This document shows, in pieces, positions 35,240-44,465 of a DNA stretch of 64,000 nucleotides. Every line of letters begins with the position of its first letter. Within the stretch, counting starts at the first letter, position 1. Below the pieces are notes generated by a model that saw nothing but the letters and a program-made list of their open reading frames with translations, did not search any database and was not told the origin of the DNA. The position numbers and the translations under genes are program-made. This DNA is from Nocardioides conyzicola (GTDB taxonomy: Bacteria > Actinomycetota > Actinomycetes > Propionibacteriales > Nocardioidaceae): assembly GCF_039543825.1 (NCBI RefSeq), contig NZ_BAABKM010000002.1, positions 2,450,133 to 2,514,132 on the forward strand, given 5' to 3'.

Positions 35240-36508
35240 ATGAGCGCTGTAGTTGCAGAGAAGACGACCACCCTGCGCGAGGGCGCGTTCGGCAACGCGA
35301 CCAACCTCGCCTGTCGCGAGTGCGGTCACCAGGTCGAGCTCGGCCCCTTCTACGCCTGTCCGGAGTGCTTCGGACCGCTCGAGGTCGCCTACGAGTTCGG
35401 TGAGGTCACCCGCGAGCAGATCGAGGCCGGCCCGGCCAACATCTGGCGCTACAAGGCGCTGCTCCCGGTCCCGACCGACATCGAGCAGAGCCCCAACACC
35501 GAGCCCGGCTACACCCGCCTGCTCCGTGCCCACAACCTCGGCGCCGAGCTGGGCATCGCCAACCTGTGGGTGAAGGACGACTCCACCAACCCCACCAACT
35601 CGTTCAAGGACCGGGTCGTGGCGTGCGCGCTCAGCGCCGCCCGCGAGCTGGGCGCCAAGGTCTTCGCCTGCCCGTCGACGGGCAACCTCGCGAACGCCGT
35701 CGCCGCCGCCGGCGCCCGCGCCGGGATCAAGACCGTCGTCTTCATCCCGAGCAACCTCGAGCACCCCAAGCAGGTCAACTCCGCCGTCTTCACCGAGTCC
35801 CTGGTGGCCGTGAACGGCAACTACGACGACGTCAACAAGCTCGCCTCCGAGATCGCCGGCGAGGAGGAGGGCTGGGCGTTCGTCAACGTCAACGTGCGCC
35901 CCTTCTACGCCGAGGGCTCGAAGACGCTGGGCTACGAGATCGCCGAGCAGCTCGGCTGGCGGCTGCCCGACCAGATCGTCATCCCGGTCGCGTCCGGCTC
36001 GCAGCTGACCAAGGTGCACAAGGCCTTCCAGGAGCTGATCAAGCTCGGCCTCGTCGAGGACAAGCCCTACCGCGTCTTCGGCGCCCAGGCCGCCGGCTGC
36101 TCCCCGGTCTCGGTCGCCTACAAGGCCGGCGTCGACGCGATCCGCCCGGTCAAGCCCGACACGATCGCCAAGAGCCTCGCCATCGGCAACCCCGCCGACG
36201 GCATCTACGTGCTCGACATCTGCCGCGAGACCGGTGGCGCGGTCGAGGACGTGACCGACGACGAGGTGCGCGACGGCATCGTGCTGCTGGCCCGCACCGA
36301 GGGCATCTTCACCGAGACCGCCGGCGGCACCACGGTCGCCGTGCTGAAGAAGCTCGTGGAGACCGGTCAGCTCGACACCGACCTCGAGACCGTCGTCATC
36401 AACACCGGCCACGGCCTCAAGACCCTCGACGCCGTCTCCGGCAAGGTCGGCCCCGCCGCGACCATCGAACCGACGTACGCCGCCTTCGCCGCCACCGGCC
36501 TGGCCTGA
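35240..36508 (+). CDS. thrC: Threonine synthase
   Basis: PLP enzyme converting O-phosphohomoserine to threonine; 422 aa. ATG at 35240 with ribosome site GAAGGAGG. The N-terminus has a small Cys cluster (LACRECGH ... YACPECFGPLEVAYE), typical of this actinobacterial/archaeal-type ThrC. The PLP lysine is in DDSTNPTNSFKDRVV, and the phosphate loop is near PSTGNLANAVAA and VASGSQLTKVHKAF. It is preceded by a SAM riboswitch and followed by a ThiS-like gene 15 nt downstream. SAM control would redirect homoserine flux between threonine and methionine. Confidence 0.95.
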   Translation: MSAVVAEKTTTLREGAFGNATNLACRECGHQVELGPFYACPECFGPLEVAYEFGEVTREQIEAGPANIWRYKALLPVPTDIEQSPNTEPGYTRLLRAHNLGAELGIANLWVKDDSTNPTNSFKDRVVACALSAARELGAKVFACPSTGNLANAVAAAGARAGIKTVVFIPSNLEHPKQVNSAVFTESLVAVNGNYDDVNKLASEIAGEEEGWAFVNVNVRPFYAEGSKTLGYEIAEQLGWRLPDQIVIPVASGSQLTKVHKAFQELIKLGLVEDKPYRVFGAQAAGCSPVSVAYKAGVDAIRPVKPDTIAKSLAIGNPADGIYVLDICRETGGAVEDVTDDEVRDGIVLLARTEGIFTETAGGTTVAVLKKLVETGQLDTDLETVVINTGHGLKTLDAVSGKVGPAATIEPTYAAFAATGLA

Positions 36509-36523
36509 AGTAGGAGCCCTTCC

Positions 36524-36799
36524 GTGCCTGTCTCCGTCCGGATCCCGACCATCCTGCGCACCTACACCGGTGGCGAGTCCGAGGTCACCGCCTCCGGCGC
36601 CACCCTGGCCGAGGTGCTCGACGACCTCGACGGGAGCTACAACGGCATCAAGGGCCGGATCCTCGACGAGTCGGGTGCGCTGCGCCGCTTCGTCAACGTG
36701 TACGTCGGCAACGACGACGTGCGCTTCCTCGACAACCTGGACACCCCCACCCCGGACGGCACCCAGGTCTCGGTCATCCCGGCCGTCGCCGGCGGCTGA
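36524..36799 (+). CDS. MoaD/ThiS-like sulfur-carrier protein
   Basis: 91-aa beta-grasp protein with ubiquitin-like fold pattern (VSVRIPTILRTYTGGESEVTASGATLAEVLDDLDG) and a C-terminal AVAGG, the diglycine thiocarboxylation site of MoaD, ThiS and CysO. Start GTG at 36524, 15 nt after thrC, with TAGGAG ribosome site. The thrC-ThiS order is also seen in Streptomyces near groEL. A CysO-like role as sulfide carrier for cysteine or methionine synthesis is plausible, but the partner enzymes are not here. Confidence 0.88.
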   Translation: MPVSVRIPTILRTYTGGESEVTASGATLAEVLDDLDGSYNGIKGRILDESGALRRFVNVYVGNDDVRFLDNLDTPTPDGTQVSVIPAVAGG

Positions 36800-36824
36800 T
36801 CCCTCCGCCGAGTCGGCGAACCGG

Positions 36825-36898
36825 CTGTAACGCCGGGTTACTGACTGTTCCCGCGGTGTTGCAACCTGGTGGGAACAGTCAGTAACCCGGCGTTACAG
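36825..36898. terminator. Perfect 28-bp inverted repeat hairpin between convergent genes
   Basis: Arms 36825-36852 and 36871-36898 are exact reverse complements over 28 bp with an 18-nt loop. The TAA stop of the convergent ECF42 sigma gene (36895-36893) lies within the right arm, and the ThiS stop is 25 nt before the left arm. A bidirectional terminator is the simplest function, but the length and perfection are unusual and selection or recent formation is implied. Confidence 0.75.
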
Positions 36899-38086
36899 CA
36901 ATCGCCGCCGCTCGATCAGGTGCGCGCGCTCGGCCAGGTTGCCGCACCGGCCGATGGCCTCGTCGTACGCCGTGCGCGCGTCGTCCAGCCGTCCGAGCCG
37001 GGCGAGCAGCTCGGCCCGGGTCGCCGGCAGCCGGTGACCCGGCAGCGTGAGGCCGGACAGCACGGCCAGCCCGGCGGCCGGCCCGGACGCCTCGGCCACG
37101 GCGACCGCCCGGTTGAGCCGCACGACCGGTGATCCGGTGAGGTCCTCGAGCTCCTCGTAGCGCAGCACGATCCGGTCCCAGGCGGTGTCGGCGGCCGTCG
37201 GCGCGATGGCGTGCTCGGCGGCGATCAGCGCCTGGAGGAGGTACGGCGAGGCCGGGGCGGCCACCCAGGGACGCAGCAGGTCGAGCGCCTCGGCGATCGC
37301 GGCGAGGTCCCAGCGCGACCGGTCCTGGTCAGGGAGCAGCACCAGCCGACCGTCGACGGCGCGGGCGTCGCGGCGGGAGTGCTGGAGCAGCATCAGGGCG
37401 AGCAGCGCGTCGACCTCGACGTCGGCGTACGGCAGCACCGAGCGCAGCACCCGCACCAGCCGGATCGCCTCGCCGGCCACCGACGCCCGCAGGACGTCCG
37501 GGCCCGACCCGGGCGCGTAGCCCGCGGTGAACGCCAGGTAGGCGACGTCGGCGACCACCGCCACCCGGGGCGCGAGATCGGCGGGCACCTCGAAGGACTC
37601 CGCGGCCAGCCGCTTGCGCGCCCGGGTCAGTCGCGCGGCCATGGTGGTCGTCGGCACCAGGAAGAGCCGGGCGACGTCCTCGGTCGACACGCCCAGCACG
37701 AGCCGCAGCGTCAGCGCCGCCGCCGACGGCGCGGGCAGCGACGGGTGCGCGCACAGCAGCACCAGCCGCAGCCGCTCGTCCTGCACGGGCTCCCCGACGT
37801 CGGCCATGAACGCCTGCGCCTCCTCCTGCACGGACGCCTCGACCGCGAGCAGCGGCAGCTTGCGCGCCGCCACCGCCTCGGCACGCAGCCGGTCGAGGAC
37901 GCGGCGGCGAGCGGTGGTCAGCAGCCACGCAGGAGGGTTGTCGGGTACGTCGTCCCAGGTGCGCGCCGCCGCCTCGAACGCCTCGGCCAGCCCGTCCTCG
38001 GCCAGGTCGAGCCTCCGGAACTGCGCGACCAGCAGGGCCAGCAGCCGGCCCCACTCGTCGCGCAGCAGCGTCTCGAGCGGGGTCAG
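36893..38086 (-). CDS. ECF42-type RNA polymerase sigma factor with C-terminal TPR-like extension
   Basis: About 397 aa. Sigma region 2 is visible in DEWGRLLALLVAQFRRLDLAEDGLAEAFEAAARTW and PAWLLTTARRRVLDRLR, region 4 in ALTLRLVLGVSTEDVARLFLVPTTTMAARLTRARKRL. The long helical C-terminal part with TPR-like repeats (VVRLNRAVAVAEASGPAAGLAVLSGL; RLDDARTAYDEAIGRCGNLAERAHL) defines ECF42. The only start fitting the conserved N-terminus is a CTG at 38086 overlapping the upstream TGA (CTGA); no in-frame ATG or GTG is nearby. It is coupled to two DGPF/YCII proteins, the hallmark ECF42 partners. Confidence 0.85.
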   Translation of the reverse strand: MTPLETLLRDEWGRLLALLVAQFRRLDLAEDGLAEAFEAAARTWDDVPDNPPAWLLTTARRRVLDRLRAEAVAARKLPLLAVEASVQEEAQAFMADVGEPVQDERLRLVLLCAHPSLPAPSAAALTLRLVLGVSTEDVARLFLVPTTTMAARLTRARKRLAAESFEVPADLAPRVAVVADVAYLAFTAGYAPGSGPDVLRASVAGEAIRLVRVLRSVLPYADVEVDALLALMLLQHSRRDARAVDGRLVLLPDQDRSRWDLAAIAEALDLLRPWVAAPASPYLLQALIAAEHAIAPTAADTAWDRIVLRYEELEDLTGSPVVRLNRAVAVAEASGPAAGLAVLSGLTLPGHRLPATRAELLARLGRLDDARTAYDEAIGRCGNLAERAHLIERRRLL

Positions 38087-38433
38087 AGCTCGACCTCGAG
38101 GGTGGGGCGCACCTCGACGGAGTACTCCCGCGGCAGGAGGGCGGCCACCTCCACGGCGGTCGCGTGGTCGGGCACGTCGATCAGGTAGAAGCCGCCGAGC
38201 TGCTCGACGGTCTCCGCGAACGGCCCGTCGGTCACCGGTCGGTCCGCCCCCGGGCGGACGGTGCGGGCCGACTCCGGTCGGTCCAGCGCGTCGCCGGTGA
38301 CGATCGCTCCGCGGGCTCGCACGGCGGCGTCGAACGCCTGGAAGTCGGCGATCACCCGGTCGCGCAGCTCCGCGTCGGCGGCCTCCCACTTGGCGAAGTG
38401 GTCGGCCTCGGCCATCAGGACGAGGAACCTCAT
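38083..38433 (-). CDS. YCII-related (DGPF) protein
   Basis: 116-aa alpha/beta-barrel (dimeric ferredoxin-like) YCII-domain protein: MRFLVLMAEADHFAKWEAADAELRDRVIADFQAFDAAVRARGAIVTGDALDRPESARTVR then the signature VTDGPFAETVEQLGGFYLIDVPD. DGPF proteins are the characteristic partners and targets of ECF42 sigma factors. It overlaps both neighbours by 4 nt (ATGA upstream, CTGA downstream). Biochemical role unknown. Confidence 0.9.
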   Translation of the reverse strand: MRFLVLMAEADHFAKWEAADAELRDRVIADFQAFDAAVRARGAIVTGDALDRPESARTVRPGADRPVTDGPFAETVEQLGGFYLIDVPDHATAVEVAALLPREYSVEVRPTLEVEL

Positions 38434-38789
38434 GAGGTGGGTCCTTCCGCGTCGCCCATCGCCGCGCGCACCTCGACCGCGCCCTCGGCCCCGGCCAGGA
38501 AGCCGCACACCGCGAGCAGGTCGTCGAGGTCGTCGGTCTCGACCACGTAGAAGCCGGTGAGCTGCTCGACGGTCTCGGCGTACGGCCCGTCGGTGACCTC
38601 GCCGCCGGCCCGCACGACGCGGGACTCGCGGGAGTGCGTGAGCTCGGCGCCGCCGGTGATGGTGTGCCCGCGCTCGCCGAGCATCCGGGCGAACTCGCCG
38701 TGGTGGGCGTACGTCGCGGCGCGCTCCTCCTCCGTCGCGGATGCCCAGGTGTCCTCGTTGCCGGGGAGCAGGATGACGTAGGTGGTCAT
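38430..38789 (-). CDS. YCII-related (DGPF) protein
   Basis: 119 aa and paralogous to the next gene downstream: TTYVILLPGNEDTWASATEEERAATYAHHGEFARMLGERGHTITGGAELTHSRESRVVR then VTDGPYAETVEQLTGFYVVETDD (DGPY variant). First gene of the ECF42 operon; ATG at 38789 with AGAGGAA ribosome site. A TGTCGA-N17-CGTC promoter lies 42 nt upstream, matching the ECF42 recognition pattern, so the operon is probably autoregulated. Confidence 0.88.
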   Translation of the reverse strand: MTTYVILLPGNEDTWASATEEERAATYAHHGEFARMLGERGHTITGGAELTHSRESRVVRAGGEVTDGPYAETVEQLTGFYVVETDDLDDLLAVCGFLAGAEGAVEVRAAMGDAEGPTS

Positions 38790-38830
38790 GGGTGGTTCCT
38801 CTCGTCGCGTTCCGAGTCTGGCACCGGGAT

Positions 38831-38857
38831 GACGCGCGAGTCCGGGGCAAATCGACA
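38831..38857 (-). promoter_or_regulatory. ECF42-type autoregulatory promoter
   Basis: On the minus strand TGTCGA (38857-38852) is followed after 17 nt by CGTC (38834-38831). This equals the reported ECF42 target motif, TGTCGA at -35 and CG[A/T]C at -10, and lies 42 nt upstream of the first DGPF gene of the operon encoding the sigma factor. Confidence 0.75.
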
Positions 38858-38865
38858 GCAGGTGC

Positions 38866-38914
38866 TTGACACCCGTCCGCCCGAGCAGCACAGTGAGAAG
38901 TGGGAACGCTCCCA
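38866..38914 (+). promoter_or_regulatory. Promoter with CebR/LacI-like operator
   Basis: TTGACA (38866-38871), 17 nt, CACAGT (38889-38894), then TGGGAACGCTCCCA (38901-38914) at about the start point. The last differs by one base from the CebR operator consensus TGGGAGCGCTCCCA. It lies 180 nt before the LacI-family gene, the obvious candidate binder. Confidence 0.6.
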
Positions 38915-39093
38915 CACGCCACGGAACGACGAGGGGTGGACCGCGCGATGGCCTCGGAACGACGTGGTGGGAGTGCCCGGCCCGAGCGGCGGTTCGCGGC
39001 CGGGCCCCGTCGTGCGGCGGGCCCGGGACTCCTCGACGTCTCGGGCCCGTCGTTCGCATCCCGCGGCCCGGGGTGGCTGGGCATACTGACGCC

Positions 39094-40113
39094 ATGAGTC
39101 GACCGCCACGCACCCGCCCGACTCTCGAAGAGGTGGCGGCGAAGGCCGGCGTCGGACGCGGTACGGCGTCGCGGGTCATCAACGGGGGCGAGAAGGTCTC
39201 CGAGCGGGCCCGGCTCGCCGTCGAAGAGGCGATCGCCGAGCTCGGCTACGTCCCCAACGCCGCCGCACGTGCGCTCGTCACCCGGCGCACGGACGCCATC
39301 GCGCTGGTGATCGCGGAGTCCGAGGAGCGGGTCTTCGGGGAGCCGTTCTTCGCCGGGATCGTCCGCGGCATCGGCTCGGCACTGGCCGCCGCGGACCGCC
39401 AGCTCGTGCTCCTGCTCGCGCAGGCCTCGCAGCGGCGGGGCGCTCTCGACGACTACCTCACCCGGCAGCACGTCGACGGCGTGCTGCTGCTCTCGCTGCA
39501 CGACGACGACCAGCTGCCGGAGCGCATCCGGGCGCACGGCGTACCCGTCGTCGTCGGCGGTCGCCGCGACGGCGTCACCAGCGACTTCGTCGACGTCGAC
39601 AACCTCCAGGGGGCGCGGCTCGCGGTCGAGCACCTGGTCGGCCTCGGCCGGCGGCGCATCGCGACGATCGCGGGTCCCGCCGACATGGTCGCCGGCCACT
39701 CGCGCTTCGAGGGGTACGTCGCGGCGCTGACCTCCGCCGACCTGCCGCTGGACGACCGGCTCGTCGCCCGCGGCGACTTCACCCAGTTCAGCGGGGCGGA
39801 GGCGATGCGCGGCCTGCTCGCCGGCGGCGCGGAGATCGACGGTGTTTTCTGCGCCAACGACCTGATGGCGGTCGGCGCGCTCCAGTCGCTGCGCGAGGCG
39901 GGCCTCCGGGTGCCGGAGGACGTGGCGGTGGTCGGCTTCGACGACGCGCCGATCGGGCTCTCCACCGTGCCGCCGCTCACCACCGTGCACCAGTCGCCCG
40001 AGCGGATGGGCCGCGAGATGGTCGCGCTCCTGATGGCGGCGACCCGCTCGCCCGGCGTGCCGCAGCCCGGCCTGATGCTGCCGACGCACCTCGTCGTCCG
40101 CGGCAGCGCCTGA
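39094..40113 (+). CDS. LacI-family transcriptional regulator
   Basis: 339 aa. The N-terminal helix-turn-helix and hinge are PTLEEVAAKAGVGRGTASRVINGGEKVSERARLAVEEAIAELGYVPNAAARAL; the rest is a periplasmic-binding-like sugar sensor (FFAGIVRGIGSALAA, GVLLLSLHDDD, DGVFCANDLMAVGALQSLREAGLRVPEDVAVVGFDDAPIGL). CATACT ends 6 nt before the ATG. A CebR-like operator lies upstream, so autoregulation by a sugar ligand is likely. No sugar transporter or glycosidase genes flank it, which is unusual. Confidence 0.92.
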   Translation: MSRPPRTRPTLEEVAAKAGVGRGTASRVINGGEKVSERARLAVEEAIAELGYVPNAAARALVTRRTDAIALVIAESEERVFGEPFFAGIVRGIGSALAAADRQLVLLLAQASQRRGALDDYLTRQHVDGVLLLSLHDDDQLPERIRAHGVPVVVGGRRDGVTSDFVDVDNLQGARLAVEHLVGLGRRRIATIAGPADMVAGHSRFEGYVAALTSADLPLDDRLVARGDFTQFSGAEAMRGLLAGGAEIDGVFCANDLMAVGALQSLREAGLRVPEDVAVVGFDDAPIGLSTVPPLTTVHQSPERMGREMVALLMAATRSPGVPQPGLMLPTHLVVRGSA

Positions 40114-40131
40114 CCCCCTAGGGTGCGGCGC

Positions 40132-40989
40132 ATGACAGATCGCCCCGTCGTCCTGCTCGCGACCTGCGGCTGGTTCCCCGACGGCGAGCCCGGCCACGCC
40201 GCGCTCGACGCCGCCCTGGACGCCCGCGGCATCGACGCACGCTGGGCGCAGTGGGACGACGTCACGGTGGACTGGTCGGAGGCCGCCGTCATCGCGGTGC
40301 GGTCCACGTGGGACTACGACTCGCGGGTGGGGGAGTTCCTCGGCTGGGCGTCCGGCCTGGGCCCGGCGCTGCTCAACGGCTTCCGGACCTTCCGGTGGAA
40401 CGTCGACAAGCGCTACCTCCTCGACCTGCTCGACGCCGGGCTGCCGGTCGTCCCGACCCGGGCCGCCGACACCGTCGCCGGCGTACGCCGGATCGCGGAG
40501 GCGCTCGAGATCGCGGTCGTCAAGCCGCGGGTCGGCGCCGGTGGGCGCGGCCTCGAGCTCGTCCGGGACCCGGCCGGCTGGGAGCCCGCGGACGGCCACG
40601 AGGGGCCCTGGGTGGTGCAGCCGCTCGTCGAGTCCATCCACCACGACGGCGAGACGTCCGTCTTCGTCATCGGCGGCCATGCGGTCAGCCAGGTCCACAA
40701 GCTGCCCAGCAGGACCGACGTCCGGGTGCACGAGCAGTTCGGCGGGACGTCGCGGCCGGTGCCGCTCGACCAGGAGTCGGCCGTGCTCGCGATGGAGGCG
40801 ATCGCCACCGTGGCCGGCCTGCTCGGCGAGGAGATCGCCTACGGCCGCGTCGACCTGATGCGCTACCAGGGCCGGCTGGTCGTCAGCGAGGTCGAGCTCA
40901 CCGAGCCCGGTCTCTACCTCGACGTGCTGCCCGACAACGCCGAGCCCTTCGCCGACGCCGTCGTCGAACGGATCCGCCGCCAGGCCTGA
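40132..40989 (+). CDS. ATP-grasp domain protein
   Basis: 285 aa. The ATP-grasp fold is recognisable from DKRYLLDLLDAGLPVVPTRAADT, the ATP-binding IAVVKPRVGAGGRGLELVRD, WVVQPLVESIHHDGETSVFVIGGHAVSQVHK, and the metal-binding GRVDLMRYQGRLVVSEVELTEPGLYLDVL. The layout resembles RimK/glutathione-synthetase-like ligases joining a carboxylate to an amine. Leaderless by TAGGGT at 40119-40124. Substrates unknown; no peptide precursor gene is adjacent. Confidence 0.82.
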   Translation: MTDRPVVLLATCGWFPDGEPGHAALDAALDARGIDARWAQWDDVTVDWSEAAVIAVRSTWDYDSRVGEFLGWASGLGPALLNGFRTFRWNVDKRYLLDLLDAGLPVVPTRAADTVAGVRRIAEALEIAVVKPRVGAGGRGLELVRDPAGWEPADGHEGPWVVQPLVESIHHDGETSVFVIGGHAVSQVHKLPSRTDVRVHEQFGGTSRPVPLDQESAVLAMEAIATVAGLLGEEIAYGRVDLMRYQGRLVVSEVELTEPGLYLDVLPDNAEPFADAVVERIRRQA

Positions 40990-41028
40990 CCCGCCAACCT
41001 TCTGGACCTGCGTTGCGTTAGGACTGGT

Positions 41029-41538
41029 GTGGTGAACCAGGACGAGGCCGAGTTCGGTCGCTGGGCGCAGCAGCGGCAGGTCGCGCTGCTGCGCACCGCC
41101 CTCCTGCTCACCGGCGACCGGCAGCGTGCCGAGGACCTGGTCCAGGAGGCGCTGACCCAGGTCGCGCTGCGCTGGCGCCGGCTCGCCGACGACTACCCCG
41201 AGGCCTACGCCCGCCAGGTGATCGTGCGTCGCAACATCTCGTGGTGGCGCAAGCACCGCCACGAGGTGGTGGTCGAGCTGTCCGACGGCGTCGCGACGTC
41301 CGGCGGGCCGGAGGGCGCGGTCGAGCGGCGGCTGATGCTCGGCCGGGCGCTGGCCGGACTGACGCCGCGGCAGCGGTCGCTGGTCGTGCTCCGCTACTAC
41401 GAGGACCTCACCGTGCGGGACGCCGCCGACGCGCTCGGCGTCAGCGTCGGGACCGTCAAGAGCGAGACCCACCACGCCCTGCGCAGGCTGCGCGAGTCGG
41501 CGCCCGAGCTGGCGCAGCTGATCGGGGAGGACCGATGA
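41029..41538 (+). CDS. SigE-family ECF RNA polymerase sigma factor
   Basis: 169-aa ECF sigma factor: region 2 in RTALLLTGDRQRAEDLVQEALTQVALRWRRLADDYPEAYARQVIVRRNISWWRKHRHEV and region 4 in LTPRQRSLVVLRYYEDLTVRDAADALGVSVGTVKSETHHALRRLRE. This matches the actinobacterial SigE-like subgroup. GTG codons at 41029 and 41032 are both possible; TAGGAC ends 7 nt before the second. Coupled by ATGA to a membrane protein that may act as its anti-sigma factor. Confidence 0.92.
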   Translation: MVNQDEAEFGRWAQQRQVALLRTALLLTGDRQRAEDLVQEALTQVALRWRRLADDYPEAYARQVIVRRNISWWRKHRHEVVVELSDGVATSGGPEGAVERRLMLGRALAGLTPRQRSLVVLRYYEDLTVRDAADALGVSVGTVKSETHHALRRLRESAPELAQLIGEDR

Positions 41539-42608
41539 CCCACCAGGACCTGCGCGACCTCCTGCACGAGCAGGTCGCCGACCTCGAGACCACCGACCTC
41601 GCGGGGCGGGCGTGGAGCGACGCCGTACGCCGCCGGCGGCGCGGTCGGCTCGTCGCGGCGGGGGCCACCGCGCTCGTGACCGTGCTGGTCGTCGCGGGCG
41701 TCGCGGTCGTCCGGGACCGGGTCGACGACCCCCCGCGGCGTACCCCCGCACCGGTCGGACCACCTCCGTGGGTCACCCAGTCCCCGCCGGCGGCCCCGTC
41801 GGCCGCCGACACGTCGTACCAGGACCTGCCGGTCTGGTGGAGCCCCGACCTCGACGAGGAGCTGGCGCTGCCGTTCGTCGGTCGGCTCCCGTTCTTCCGT
41901 CACCTGGACCCGAGCCGGGTCGATGCCGACCTCGTCGAGGACCCCACCATCGACCGGGCGATCGCCGCCTTCGGACGCGACGACGTGGTGGTCCTCGTCG
42001 ACCCGGAGGGCCAGACGCGGCGCGTGACGATCGACCTGCCGGCGCCCGCCGACGACGCCGACGGCAACCCGACCTCCCGCTTCGGGCCGTCGATGCTGTC
42101 CCCCGACGGTCGGCGCCTCGAGGTGCGGCAGGGCGACGACCGGGCCGTCCTGGACATCGGGACGGGCGCCTGGCGGGACCTGCGCGGCCCCGGCGACCCC
42201 CCACCGACCGGCCCGGCCGTGGTGGACCTGCAACCGGCCATGCTGAACCCGGCCGGCCGGATGAGCGTGAACGAGCGGGGAGCGTCGGCCCAGAGCTGGG
42301 GGATGGGCCCGGGCATCCCGGTGCGCGACCCGGCGGCGTACTTCAGCGGGCCCGCCTACCTCGTCGTGTCCGGCCGAGATGAGGGGCCCAGCCTGCTCGC
42401 GTTCATGACCGGCCTGGACGACGAGCGGTGGATGGATGCCCCGACCGTCGCCGGCTGGCTCGACGACGACACGGTCGTCTACGAGTCGATCGCGGAGGAC
42501 CGGGACTTGCTGATCTCCTGGAAGGTGGGCACGCACACGTTCCGCCGGGTGGGCGCGATCTCCCCGGGCTGGACGTCGAGCTTCGCGCGGCTGGCCGACC
42601 AGCGCTGA
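41535..42608 (+). CDS. Membrane protein with extracytoplasmic domain, possible anti-sigma partner
   Basis: 357 aa. A cytoplasmic N-terminal segment (LRDLLHEQVADLETTDLAGRAWSDAVRRRRRGR) is followed by one transmembrane helix (LVAAGATALVTVLVVAGVAVV) and a Pro-rich linker into an extracytoplasmic domain with propeller-like repeats (VVVLVDPEGQTRRVTIDLP; SMLSPDGRRLEVRQGDDRAVLDIGTGAW). No zinc-type anti-sigma motif HxxxCxxC is seen. Position after a SigE-family sigma gene with a 4-nt overlap suggests it controls or is controlled by that sigma factor. Confidence 0.7.
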   Translation: MTHQDLRDLLHEQVADLETTDLAGRAWSDAVRRRRRGRLVAAGATALVTVLVVAGVAVVRDRVDDPPRRTPAPVGPPPWVTQSPPAAPSAADTSYQDLPVWWSPDLDEELALPFVGRLPFFRHLDPSRVDADLVEDPTIDRAIAAFGRDDVVVLVDPEGQTRRVTIDLPAPADDADGNPTSRFGPSMLSPDGRRLEVRQGDDRAVLDIGTGAWRDLRGPGDPPPTGPAVVDLQPAMLNPAGRMSVNERGASAQSWGMGPGIPVRDPAAYFSGPAYLVVSGRDEGPSLLAFMTGLDDERWMDAPTVAGWLDDDTVVYESIAEDRDLLISWKVGTHTFRRVGAISPGWTSSFARLADQR

Positions 42609-42621
42609 CCGGGACCCACTT

Positions 42622-42648
42622 CTTGCACTCGCCATGGTCGAGTGCTAA
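42622..42648. promoter_or_regulatory. CIRCE element 1 (HrcA operator) over the groEL promoter
   Basis: GCACTC-N9-GAGTGC with outer bases close to the consensus TTAGCACTC-N9-GAGTGCTAA. It overlaps TTGCAC (42623-42628) and TAAACA (42646-42651), which are spaced 17 nt and look like the groEL promoter, so HrcA binding would block it. hrcA is not in the window. Confidence 0.85.
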
Positions 42649-42656
42649 ACATGACG

Positions 42657-42683
42657 CTGGCACTCTCGTCATGAGAGTGACAA
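42657..42683. promoter_or_regulatory. CIRCE element 2 upstream of groEL
   Basis: CTGGCACTC-N9-GAGTGACAA, a second, slightly weaker CIRCE copy 8 nt after the first. Tandem CIRCE sites are typical of actinobacterial groEL genes. Confidence 0.78.
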
Positions 42684-42797
42684 CTCCGGATCGGTGCCAG
42701 TTGAGGCCCTCCGCGCCGGCGAGAAGGGTTCGCCGGGTCAGCAGGGTCGTCCGTCGCGGGCAACCCATCGAGCCGGATCCCCGAACTCTAAGCGTGA

Positions 42798-44441
<1,644 letters not shown>

Positions 44442-44465
44442 GTCCAGCCTCACCAGCTCCAACCG

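Larger units (their letters stand above)
38790..39093. other. 304-nt divergent intergenic region with promoters, operator and hairpin
   Basis: This gap separates the ECF42 operon (minus) from the LacI gene (plus). It holds the ECF42-type promoter on the minus strand, a plus-strand TTGACA promoter with an overlapping CebR-like operator, a GC-rich hairpin (GCCCGGCC 38975-38982 with GGCCGGGC 38998-39005), and CATACT ending 6 nt before the LacI start. I see no convincing protein-coding gene in it. Confidence 0.6.

Noticed and set aside
38900..39097. Short open frame in the LacI leader as a small protein
   Set aside because: It is Arg/Gly/Pro-rich with no conserved features and runs through a GC-rich hairpin; regulatory elements explain the region better.
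38083..41763. A 1226-codon minus-strand frame spanning the LacI, ATP-grasp and sigma genes
   Set aside because: Only its last 116 codons, the YCII protein, show family sequence; the rest is a mirror of plus-strand genes.
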